Assembly (NCBI RefSeq): GCF_000004075.3
Contig: NC_026657.2
Coordinates: 28,800,408 to 28,864,407, forward strand
DNA from: Cucumis sativus
Taxonomy: Eukaryota > Streptophyta > Magnoliopsida > Cucurbitales > Cucurbitaceae
Reading direction: 5' to 3'
Length of the DNA stretch: 64,000 nt
In this document: positions 1 through 10,955 of the stretch, one piece after another
Layout: every line of letters starts with the position of its first letter
How positions within the stretch are numbered: the first letter of the stretch is position 1
Program-made: the position numbers and the translations under genes
The notes under the pieces: model-generated
The model's input: only the letters and a program-made list of their open reading frames with translations
The model's database searches: none
What the model was told of the DNA's origin: nothing

Positions 1-1
1 G

Positions 2-2617
2 TCCAATGCGGTTCTTCAGACCGCGTTTAAGGATTCTGAAACTGGAAAACTCAGCAATCATGCTCGTCTGATTTCTGGATTTGGTGCCGGGGTTTTGGAG
101 GCTCTCGTCATTGTTACTCCATTTGAGGTCAGTTTGCATCTCTCGCTCTCTCTTTCGCATTTTCAACTAATTAGCTAGAATTCAACCTTCAGTTTCATAT
201 TCGACGGATTTGATCATAGAATGATTACTTGTTATTTTTATATCATGATATCTTTTGATGAGCGATAATGAAATCAATTCTTAGAATTAGAAATTGAAAA
301 TCGTTAGCTCTGAAAGTTGGTCTGAAGGTTGAGTTGAGGGGCGCTGGTTCTTCTCTTTCACAATGGGAAACCATGTCGTGTACGATAGTTGACGCTGAAA
401 GGACGGATATAATATAATATAAACACCTTTTGCTGATTTTTTTAATGGTGATATACCTAAATCAATTTTAAATGCTCATTGATGGCTTTGTTTTCAACGA
501 AACACATGGGTTTTATAATGACAGAATGAGATTCCAAATAAGACCCTCCATTTGCCTTTTCTTGCCGAGCCCTATATATAATAAATTACTTGGTGATTTG
601 TTGGGGCTGGTGGTGAACAGTGTTCTTGCCCTTTTAACTTTGCGAATATGTATCAATTAGTTTTCGTAAGGGTCAGAAGCAGAACGGAGCCCACTGCTAC
701 CGTACCCTCTCTGAACTTTTAGCATTTTATTATTTTCTATATACTGATGTTTTAGCATCTGGACTTAATTTTACGTTTCTAAGTTCACAACATTAGAAAA
801 TTGTTCATAGTCATAAACTCACAGTCAGAAAAATAGAGTAGGTATACATTTGGACAAAGTTTGATTCGGACAGCAGAAACTCTTGCGGCTTCATATTCTC
901 TACCGAATACTCCATTCGTCAGTTGTTTCTTTTTTCTTTTTTTTTTTCCATGAGATCAACATTTGAGAGTCGTTACTCAAGCATGTTTTAGTTTTTTTAG
1001 AAATTCCAGTTTCTTTACCACTGTCAATGGTTTGCGTTGGTTGCCGATTCTCTTCATTTGGGTTTAAGCCTCTAAGTTAGGGTAGGGGACAGTGCTAAAT
1101 GGAAATCCATAAATGTTACTGGTAGTGAAACCAAAACCCCACATTTCAATTTTAAAATAAGTGATTTGATTGGTATGATCCATGGATTAATCTTGGATGC
1201 ATTATATTGTATAAAAAATTGTGATAAGAACCAAAGTTTCGAATTTGATAGGAAAAGGGAATACTATATATATTAGTAACGACAATTATTTACCATAGTA
1301 TGAGACTTTGGGGTACAACTAAAGTAAAATTGTAAAATCACGTGGACACATGTTGAAAGTGGATAACATTGTACCATTGCTAATCCGGTTTTTGACCAGT
1401 CTATAGTGGCAGGTGGGACAGTGGCCAAAACGAATTTGACATGTTTGCAGTTTTGCCAATTTACTATGAAACTCTCAAGTTTTCCATTCTCTACATCAAA
1501 TTGATTTATTGCCTAGTTAGTTGGTACCGCCACTCTTCGTCTTACTATCTTCTTATTATTCTCCTTGCAAGTCAAAATTCATCTTTTCTATTTCTTTTGC
1601 ATCAGTGATGCATCCCTTTTACGTAAATGTAAGTAACTTATTAAAGTAGAAGTTTGCGTCAAATAAAGAGTTGCACAATTATTTTGTATCTCGAGTAAAT
1701 TTGCAGAGGGCTTCAAGATAAAGTCGGTAATAAAAAGATGTTGGGAAGTTAGATTCAAGTTCAAAAGTTTGAGTAAGAAGAACATTTTGGCTTAAAAAAT
1801 GAATTATTTATCCTCTTGCTCCTGTCCATACACCACACTGTGCTGCGTGCTACAGATAAATTCGAGTGTCTTCCATCTCAAACTTTTGTTGTTTTTTGGT
1901 TTTCCTGGTCAATTGAAGAGATTTTTCTGCCTCATCTAAACATTATGTAATAAGGTGTAAGCGGTTCAGCTTGAGTTGATTTGTTTGGTAAATTTTGTTC
2001 CTTTTCAACTTGCACCTTATTCATGTATGTGCAATAAAAAGAACCGTATGATGTCTAACATATTTTTGAATATTGCTTAGGTGGTGAAAATCAGATTGCA
2101 GCAGCAGAAAGGGCTGACTCCTGAGCTCCTCAAGTACAAGGGTCCAGTGCACTGTGCTCGAATGATTATTCGAGAAGAAGGCCTCCTAGGACTTTGGGCA
2201 GGTGCTGCCCCAACTGTTATGCGCAATGGTACGAACCAGGCTGCCATGTTTACTGCAAAGAATGCCTTTGATATTGTTCTTTGGAACAGGCACGAAGGAG
2301 ATGGACAAGTCCTCCAGCCGTGGCAGTCGATGATATCAGGATTCCTAGCAGGCACAGCGGGTCCTTTGTGCACCGGACCTTTTGATGTTGTGAAAACTAG
2401 GCTAATGGCCCAGAGCCGAGGCACAGGTGAACTCAAGTACAAAGGCATGTTCCATGCTATCAGAACTATTTACGCAGAGGAGGGACTTTTTGCTTTATGG
2501 AAAGGGCTGCTGCCTCGACTCATGAGAATTCCACCAGGGCAGGCCATTGTGTGGGCTGTGGCCGATCAAATTATTGGCTTGTATGAGAGGAGATATCTTC
2601 AAGATGCTCCCATATAA
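2..2617 (+). CDS. SFC1: Mitochondrial succinate/fumarate carrier, 3' part
   Basis: Member of the mitochondrial carrier family, most like plant SFC1. That family exchanges succinate for fumarate across the inner mitochondrial membrane, linking fatty-acid and glyoxylate metabolism to the TCA cycle. Two exons are visible: 2-127 (42 codons, open at the left edge) and 2081-2617. They join in phase through a GT-AG intron of about 1.95 kb. Two carrier signatures of the form P-x-[DE]-x-x-[KR] are present, PFEVVK spanning the splice junction and PFDVVK in exon 2. The spacing fits the second and third carrier repeats. The reading frame ends ...YLQDAPI. The first repeat and the start codon lie outside the window. 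The assignment to succinate/fumarate rather than another dicarboxylate rests on overall resemblance to the plant protein. Confidence 0.88.
128..2080 (+). other. Large intron of the carrier gene
   Basis: Intron of 1,953 bp with GT at 128 and TTGCTTAG before 2081. It is AT-rich and contains only short chance ORFs. No transposon ends, tRNA or conserved block were recognised in it. Confidence 0.8.
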
Positions 2618-4200
2618 ATACTAGGCACATTTTTGGCACCGTTTTACAAAGAGTCCACAACAGGCACGACCTTACTCGAATGAGATCTATTCCATGGATT
2701 GCACTACTGTGTCCTCGAGTTCTAATGTCCACTGCTAACTAAATGGAGTCTTTTAGTCTCTCTTATTGCATGCCTTCATTTTTCGTGTCTGTTTCAACCA
2801 TCGTCCAAATAACCAAGAAGATTTTGCGCCTCGTGACTTCGAATGGATCAAGTTAGGAGATACAGGAAAGTACTTTTAGACTGATAGTCCCTTTGAAATT
2901 TAGTGTCTGAGTAGTGCTTATTCTTTAGTCACAATTTTTGGATTCCTTGGGTGTATCAAGACTTTTATTGTTGGTAGATGTTTTGGACTGAATAACATAA
3001 TTCCTTGTAGGCCTTGTATCTGGTAACACTGTTATCAAAAGGTATTGAAATTTTAAGAAAATGAACAATAAACGAATTGGTTGAAAGATGCTGTCTCCAT
3101 GACTCAAAAGTTTCAATTTCTCAAGTGTTCATTTTTCAGGGCTCTGTTTTTGCAGCTGATGGATGGATTTTATGCTCATATCTCACTTGTCCAAAGCTAA
3201 AAATCTCCTTATGAATCATATGTTTAGTCAGTATGCATTTCTTCTATCCAATATACACATATAGAGTTCATCTGTTATGAGGTTTGATTGTCAAGTTAGA
3301 TCATTGTTGGCCTCAAATAACCGTCATCTTAATCTTTCTTGTACTTTATTTGGTCTCTTGGCTTAAAGGAATCATTCTAAAAAGAAGTAATGCTTACACG
3401 TCTAACCACAATAAATAAATTTAATGTTTTCTTTAACACTTTGTAATACAATTTTCACATCATCAAAACTAACTATATTTAAATTATTAAAATCGAGTGA
3501 ATATAGTCCTTTTAAAATAGGTCTTAAACATACGGACCCATAATTTAATTTGAATTGTTTTCTTTAATTTTCATAACATATTATAATTATTGAACCATTT
3601 GATAGATAGTTTCAAATTAGTTGTCAACCGTTACACAAGGAAGAATACAAAAAAAAATTACTACGTTTCATAATTTTTTATGCTAACTAATTTCACTTTG
3701 ATTTTGTTATTTGTTTTATTTTGTTGTGTCAAACACGTTTGTGCTAGAAAAGGATGCTTACTATGTTGGTTTTATGTACCATATTAAGTAGTTGATATCA
3801 AAATTTGAACAAAAGAAAAAACGATTGGGAGACTAACAACCTATTTAGAATATTTCTTAGACATTTAGAAATGATTCAAAACTCAATGTTAACCTTGCTT
3901 ACAAAATTACCACAACAGAACTAAAAGGTTTTAAGTTTCTAACTTATTTTTCTCCTTTCTATTTCTCCAGTGCTTTTACATTTTTGTTAGAAAAATTGGA
4001 ATTAAAAACCTAAAATCTCTCAATTTTGTCAAAGTAATGTTAGAGAATGAAACTAAATAGCCATGGTTACAAATATAGCAATTAAATTTAAAATAGTTAA
4101 ATTTATAGTAACACTTTTTTTTTTTTTTTTTGCAAAATATGAAAGAAAGGAAAAGAATGACCCATGTGGTGGGGCCGAGCATAGCGCCATTGCAAAGAGG
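2618..4200. other. Intergenic: carrier 3' UTR and AT-rich spacer
   Basis: The first few hundred bases are probably 3' UTR of the carrier gene. The rest, up to the EBP1 promoter, is AT-rich with a T-run near 4112-4130. No gene, TIR pair or RNA gene was seen. Confidence 0.6.
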
Positions 4201-4217
4201 TAACACATGAGAACCAA

Positions 4218-4293
4218 AAACCCTAGACCATAATTGGAAATGAAATCTTATATAAAGTAATCTAAGCGCAGCCTCACCGATTGTAACCCTAAA
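4218..4293 (+). promoter_or_regulatory. EBP1 core promoter: telo-boxes and TATA
   Basis: AAACCCTAG at 4218-4226 and TAACCCTAAA at 4284-4293 match the plant telo-box (AAACCCTA). This element is known from promoters of ribosomal-protein and translation genes. A TATATAAA box lies at 4249-4256, about 170 bp before the start codon. The combination suits a growth and ribosome-related gene such as EBP1. The regulatory role is inferred from motif and position only. Confidence 0.5.
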
Positions 4294-4420
4294 TCCTTCT
4301 TACGGGTCTCACCCACTTTCCTTGCTTTCAAGCTTCACTTCTCTATCCCAATTTGCTTCACCTTCTTCTCTTCGCCGTCTCCAAATCCCTCCCACTGCTT
4401 GCCGTTTTTCACCACCGTAA

Positions 4421-7400
4421 ATGATGTCCGACGAGGAAAGGGAGGAGAAGGAGCTCGATCTTACTTCTCCTGAAGTAGTCACCAAATACAAGAGCGCCGC
4501 TGAGATTGCCAACAGTAACTTTCTATCTCTCTCTCTCTTTTATCTCTCTATAATTTGGATAATCGAGTTCTGTTTTTGCTCATGTTTATACTGAAATTTG
4601 GTTTGTATGCTTTGTGGAAACGAGTCTTTTAAGTGATCAAGTGGATATTCTTGCAGAGGCATTGCAGTTGGTGATATCCGAATGCAAACCAAAGGCGAAG
4701 ATTGTTGACATTTGCGAGAAAGGGGATTCCTTCATTAGGGAGTAAGAGTTTGGTTTTTATTTAAGTTGAAAAATGCATTGACTTAATTGTTCATCGCGCT
4801 TATTCATCTCTATTCAATGGTTTTGATTGTTCTTCACTGTCATCACTCTCGGTATTTGATCAACTGGCTTATTTAATGGTATTTCCTTCTGTTTTTTTTT
4901 ATTCTTGTAGGCAAACTGGAAATATGTACAAGAATGTTAAGAAGAAGATTGAAAGAGGCGTTGCTTTTCCAACTTGCATTTCTGTTAACAACACTATATG
5001 CCATTTCTCTCCGCTTTCAAGTGACGAGACAGTGTTGGAAGAGGGCGATATGGTTAAGATGTAAGCTGTAATAATGGCTTTAAGCAATTCTGTTATTGTA
5101 TTTATGATGGAAAGATAAACCCTTGTGAAATTTTGTCTTATTGCAGTGATTTGGGTTGTCATATTGACGGGTTTATTGCTGTAGTCGCTCACACTCATGT
5201 GCTGCAAGAAGGTCCGGTTACAGGAAGAGCTGCTGATGTAATTGCAGCTGCTAACACTGCAGCTGAAGTTGCCTTGAGGCTTGTGAGACCTGGAAAAAAG
5301 GTAACACGTTATTCTGTCGTAATAAAGAATTTTAATTAGTTTGGACTTTCTGCAAACATTTTGTCAATCTAGATCGTATATATATATAGATATTTCAAAT
5401 ATCTTGTGAATTTTTAGATATGCTTTCTGTGAAATGAATGTTGATTTTCTTTGTTAATTGGAAAGGCAACTTTGCCGAGGTAATCAGTTGGTCCTTCTGA
5501 TTGCCTCTTTTCCCTGTTGCCTACATGGATTCTGGCCATATGTTGAGTAAATTAGGTGGGCTTGCTATCTCTAGTCAAGCTTACTATGTCCAACATTGGC
5601 CCAAATCACATTAATATGGTCAAATAATAGTTTCTCTTGCTAGTTTTTTTTGCATCCATATTTGAGGTGCCTAAATCGTGTATACATATATATATAGATA
5701 TTTCGAATATCTTGTGAATTTTTAGATATGATTTCTGTGAAATGAATGTTGAATTTTTTGTTAATTGGATAGGCAACTTTGCCGAGGCAATCAGAAGGAC
5801 CAACTGATTGCCTCTTTTCCCTGTTGCCTAAATGGATTCTGGCCATATGTTGAGTGAATTAGGTGGGCTTGCTATCTTTAGTCAAGCTTATTATGTCCAA
5901 CATTGGCCCAAATCACATTAATGTGGTCAAATAAAAGTTTCTCTTGCTAATTTTTTTTGCATCCATATTTGAGGTGCCTAAATCGTATATATATATATAT
6001 AGATGTTTCAAATATCTTGTGAATTTTTAGATATGCTTTCTGTGAAATGAGTGTTGAATATTTTGTTAATTGTGGATAGGCAACTTTGCCGAGGCAATCA
6101 GTTGGTCCTTCTGATTGCCTCTTTTCCCTGTTGCCTAAATGGATTCTGGCCATATGTTGTGTGAATTAGGTGGGCTTGCTATCTTTAGTCAAGCTTATTA
6201 TGTCCAACATTGGCTCAAATCACATTAATGTGGTCAAATAATAGTTTCTCTTGCTAATTTTTTTTGCATCCATATTTGAGGTGCCTAAAACAACATAACT
6301 TTGATTTAATACTTGTACAGCCCATTGGCCTTTCTTTTTCTTGTTTTCTTGATACAAACATCCATCTATTACTAGATCACCTTTTCCTACATTTCCTTTG
6401 TGCGGCAACATGGTCTCTACTTGATGATAACTATCATGGCTATGGATTGCATCCAGTGAAGCCCTTTCATGTCATAGTTACACTGATAGAGCATCATGGA
6501 CTTGATGTGGCTAAGCCAATGTTTCCTCCATGTTTTCTTCATATAAACAATTCCATCTACTATTTGAACTTTCTTTTTTCCATTTTGCCTTTGTGTGTGA
6601 TACCGTGATTTCTACTTGATGATAACTACAATGGCTATGGAGTGCATCCGATGAAGCCTTTTTATGTCATAGTTACACTGATAGAGTATCATGGACTTGA
6701 GGTGACTTTGTTAAACGAGGCTTAGGAGCCTGGGAAAAGTGAGCTCCAATCCCTTTTTCGTTTTAAAAAATTCCATCTGTTGGAATGCTTTCTTCTCCAT
6801 TCCCTTTGCATGGCAACATGGTCTCTACTTGATGACAACTATAATGGCTATGGAGTGCATCCAATGAAGCCTTTTCATGTCATAGTTACACTGATAGAGT
6901 ATCATGAATTTGTGATGATTTGATTCCAAGGTTTAGGAACTTGGAATAAGTGAAACTTTGAATCACGTATTTAAGATGTTTTACTCATTTATTTTGAAGA
7001 AATGCCAATAAAATAACCATGTGTTTGGCCTTGTGGAAAATTTGAGGAAAAAGTCAGTCACATGTTTTAATTCTGTATTATTATTTTTTTCTATTTCCTT
7101 TTTCACTGTAATGATGATTCTTATTTTCCAGAACAAGGATGTTACAGAAGCAATTCAAAAGGTTGCTGCTTCCTATGACTGCAAAATTGTCGAAGGTGTT
7201 CTTAGCCATCAGCTGAAGCAGTTTGTGATTGATGGGAACAAGGTTGTATTGAGTGTTGCCAATCCTGAGACAAGGGTTGATGAGGCAGAATTTGAGGAGA
7301 ATGAGGTGTATTCAATAGATATAGTTACAAGCACTGGAGAAGGAAAGCCTAAGTTGTTGGATGAGAAGCAGACTACTATTTATAAGAGAGCTGTAGACAG

Positions 7401-8277
7401 GAACTATCACTTAAAGATGAAAGCCTCTAGATTTATTTTCAGTGAAATAACTCAGAAGTACCCTATAATGCCTTTCACCGCAAGGTTTGTGATGTTTCTC
7501 ATATACTGTCAATTATTTTCGTTTTGGCATCTATATTGTTCTATTTATAATCTCATCACTGCAGGGCTTTGGAAGAGAAACGGGCTCGGCTTGGATTGGT
7601 GGAATGTGTTAACCATGATCTTTTGCAGCCATATCCTGTTCTTCATGAGAAGCCTGGTGAGACTTCTAATATCTGAGCTGCCTTTTGGCCAAACTTTTCA
7701 ATGTTTGATTTTGCTTCATAACTAATATCTCTGTTCTATCAGGTGATTTTGTTGCTCATATCAAATTCACCGTTTTGCTGATGCCTAATGGATCCGACCG
7801 AGTCACATCTCATCCTCTGCAAGATCTGCAGCCTACAAAAACAATAGACGATCCTGAAATCAAGGCATGGTTATCATTGGGCATAAAGACAAAGAAAAAG
7901 GGTGGTGGGAAGAAGAAGAAAGGTTAGCCATCTGAAGTCATGTTTTTTAAGCTTTTTCAACAAGACACGTTTTAAATCTTTGAACAGCTTGCATTGTTTT
8001 TTAAACTAAGTCCAATCCCACAAACGACCGGTCTTTTACTCTCTGCATGCAATGGCTTTCAAGTTACATATGAAAACTAACTGAAAGGTTGGACCAAAAA
8101 ACATATTTTTCTGGTATTATGCGATGCAATAGTTTATAATCTTTTTGCCCGGAAATGCCTTTCCAGCCATCATCTTCTGAATATTTCCTTGATTGTTTTG
8201 CAGGTAAGAAAGGAGATAAGACAGAGGATGCTGAACCAATGGATACCACAACCAATGGTGCTGCATCCCAAGAATGA
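4421..8277 (+). CDS. EBP1: EBP1 / proliferation-associated 2G4-like protein
   Basis: Plant ErbB3-binding protein 1 homologue: a methionine-aminopeptidase-fold protein without peptidase activity that binds RNA and ribosomes and promotes organ growth. Eight exons, all in phase: 4421-4514, 4657-4741, 4911-5060, 5147-5300, 7132-7484, 7565-7656, 7743-7922 and 8204-8277. They give 393 residues, the usual length. The N-terminus is acidic ([14 protein letters not shown]). The MetAP-like core includes [23 protein letters not shown] and [15 protein letters not shown]. The C-terminus is very lysine-rich ([17 protein letters not shown]), as expected for nucleolar and RNA binding, and ends NGAASQE. Two adjacent ATGs are present, so the protein may start one residue later. 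Intron 4 (5301-7131) is unusually long and packed with tandem repeats described separately. Confidence 0.95.
5373..6288. repeat. Three tandem ~305-bp repeats in EBP1 intron 4
   Basis: Three head-to-tail copies lie at 5373-5674, 5675-5981 and 5982-6288. Each runs from a short (TA)n tract to the word GAGGTGCCTAA. They look highly similar by eye, so the array is fairly young. Each copy carries an 11-bp inverted repeat (GAGGCAATCAG / CTGATTGCCTC) around a 9-nt loop, at 5477-5507, 5784-5814 and 6091-6121. The loop of the middle copy is inverted relative to the other two. Confidence 0.9.
6351..6965. repeat. Three tandem ~200-bp repeats in EBP1 intron 4
   Basis: A second, unrelated array follows the first directly. 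Units start near 6351, 6540 and 6760. Landmarks shared by all three are CCATCT, then TCTACTTGATGA (near 6415, 6611 and 6822), then GTCATAGTTACACTGATAGA. Copies differ by substitutions and small indels, so this array looks older than its neighbour. The second and third units also share a related tail (GGTTTAGGAACTTGG-like). Confidence 0.85.
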
Positions 8278-10955
8278 ACATCTACACAACCACATCCTTA
8301 AAAAAAGGAAAAAAAAAAGAAATTAGTAATTCCCTTCGCCTTTTTCCTTCAAATTTGGGTCTGCCCCCACCGTTGATCTCATTTGTATACGATGAGCAGG
8401 TGAGTGTAGTTGCCAAATTAAAATGGTGAACGTTCTTTATTGGGTATTATTAATGAATCCAACCTCTCTTTTGTATGGTCGACATACTTTGCTTTTTCTT
8501 CTTTTCTTTTTTTTTCCTCATTTCAGACTCCATGGATGCGTTGTTTGTCTCTCGAGATGTGCAACTGAATGAGCCTAAATTTATTTTCTTTACTAATCTT
8601 TTCACTTCCTTTCTGCTGCTGTCCTTATATCTTATATTTGTTGTCCAAATTTATTTCACCAGAGAACTTTCTTTTAATTCGACCACTGACGGATGGAGTT
8701 GTATATCGTTCTTATTCTTTGCTGTGTCTCATGTTGATGGATATTTTAGAAAAAAACAGTCCAGGAATTACTTATAGAATTCGTTATAATCTGTATCAAC
8801 TGAACACAAGCAACGCTGCCAACGTATAAGCCCTAAGATGAGTTACTGTTTCCCTATTGATACTGTTATAATGTCCTGTATCTTTGTTAAAATTGTAAAC
8901 ATTTGTGGATTTCTTTTTGTGTTTATATATTCAAATAATTTTTAAAGACGATTTACAGAAAAGTGAGAGCTTGGCTGACCATTTTTCTCCCAGTGGGTTG
9001 AAGCTTTTGGCGTTTGTCTCATTATTTGAACCGATAGGACTGGAATTCGATTTTTTGTTTCCTACTTTTTGAGTAAAGGAACTTGATTAAACTAAATATT
9101 TTTGTTATATTTATATTTAAATATATAAAAAAGAGTAAAATCGATTTGGTTTGAACAAGTAAATTGGTTTGGTTGATTTGGCTTTCAAACCGAACCTAAT
9201 TGTTCTAACCCTAAACAACTTTGACCGGGACTTACAATATCAAATGGGAACAGTGGTGTAAGTATATTACAGATGTTTGTACCAATAACTTCCAAAATTG
9301 AATGACCTATGAACTTCACATGAAAAACTTAAGAAATAGAATGTAATACCAACTTGCTTAAAGCCTAGTCATCTTACAAATAAACGATGAATAAGTCAGG
9401 AACCAAGAACTAAATGAAAAACACTTACCCATTGCCAACATTCATTAAAACGTTGGAGAAAAAGGGATAACAAAACACATTTTGAAACTTATCTCCCTCG
9501 TTCAAGTTGAAGAGATAACTTTCTTCCGCCACGATCTCCTCCCGATTTTCATTTTGTTAGAAAGTCTAAGATATCAAAGCTTCCGAACTTCCACGTTCCC
9601 CAAAAAACATCAAAACACATTTTGCCTGCTTATATGAAAACAATGAAGATCTACTCTATAATTTGTTTTATGAACAGAAACCAAGACGTTTATCGAACTT
9701 AGCTATTTATGATGCATCAGATTCCTAACAACGTTTAAGCCCTAACACTTCTCAAACTATGGGCTTTTGGTTGAAGACGTAGTTAAAGGGAAAAAAGAAC
9801 CGAAGAGAACGATTTCGTGCTGAGGGCATTACCAATACATTGAAAAGTCCATGAACGTTAATTGGGGGCGTCGTGCCATTCATCAATGATCTCTGACCTT
9901 TCTAAACCACAAAACAAAAACACAAAAAGGAATTAGTTCTACACACTGCCCCTATGAAAAAGAAAAATCGCCCAACTAAACATGAAACACATTAAAAATA
10001 AAAATTCAAACACACATTTTAGCAACTTTAGCTTTATGCGAGTGTAATACATATAAAATTTTGTAATTTAGGCTGTGCGATTTATTCTGCTGTCTTCAAT
10101 CGTAACCTCGTATGTTTAAAGAGTTAAATTGTCTTCAAGGGTACGGTGTGATTTTGTATACAACCAATAAACTATTTTTCCCTTGAACATTTTTACATTA
10201 AAACAGTTCAACTTTTCAACTAGCGTCAATAATTAGCAATTTCTTTGAAATGCTACAAAATTTCTTAGGCAGCAATCCATACGGCATATAAAAGGTAGAA
10301 ATTGATTGCTACTTATAAACGTAATATTTTATATTTTGGCCATTGAATTATTTCCTGTTATTTTCAAGTAGAAAGTTTTAAAATTAATTCTCCTCTTTGA
10401 ATATATATATTGAAAAATATATGGAACACTTTTGTACCTATACCTGTGTTCTTACAAAAATGGAACTAATAAAACCATGTTGAAAACTCAAAACCAAATA
10501 CACCAATTATTTTGAAAAACTCAGAATCGGGTATGTTTTGAGAACTCAAGAACCATTACAGCTGAACCTCCAGAACTAAAAAGGTAGATTTTCTCTAAGA
10601 AAAATGTGTTTAGTTAAAAGATCGAAAGCAAACTTCTTATTATTTTTCCGTTGTTTGTTACAAGGCCTATTTAAAAGTCCCTCGGTCCAACGATGATAAC
10701 GGCGGAAAAAAAAAGCTACAAAATCAGAGACATGCAACTGCATAAGCCAAGGAAGAGATCAGTTCATCTTTGCTTCAATTACAGGCAAAGGCAACCCGGT
10801 AGCCAAGAACAAATCTATAATTCTACTGTCACATTTACTCAATACATAGACAAGATGAGGTTATTAAACAAATCTTTCAGGGAATCTGCGACTATTATGA
10901 GTAAAATTGGAATAGGATTTATACATCATGTTGCAGTAAAACGTTCCACTCCACG
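8278..10955. other. Intergenic between EBP1 and the small 71-aa gene
   Basis: Two convergent 3' ends face each other here. About 8278-8900 is probably the EBP1 3' UTR. The remainder is AT-rich and without convincing coding potential on either strand. Short ORFs near 8475-8829 are low-complexity and lack any family resemblance. Confidence 0.6.

Noticed and set aside
2077-2448. Minus-strand ORF of 123 codons
   Set aside because: Antisense shadow of the mitochondrial carrier exon, with no family resemblance.
8475-8829. Two overlapping plus-strand ORFs after EBP1
   Set aside because: Low-complexity Phe/Leu/Ser translation of AT-rich 3' flank, no family match or splice context.
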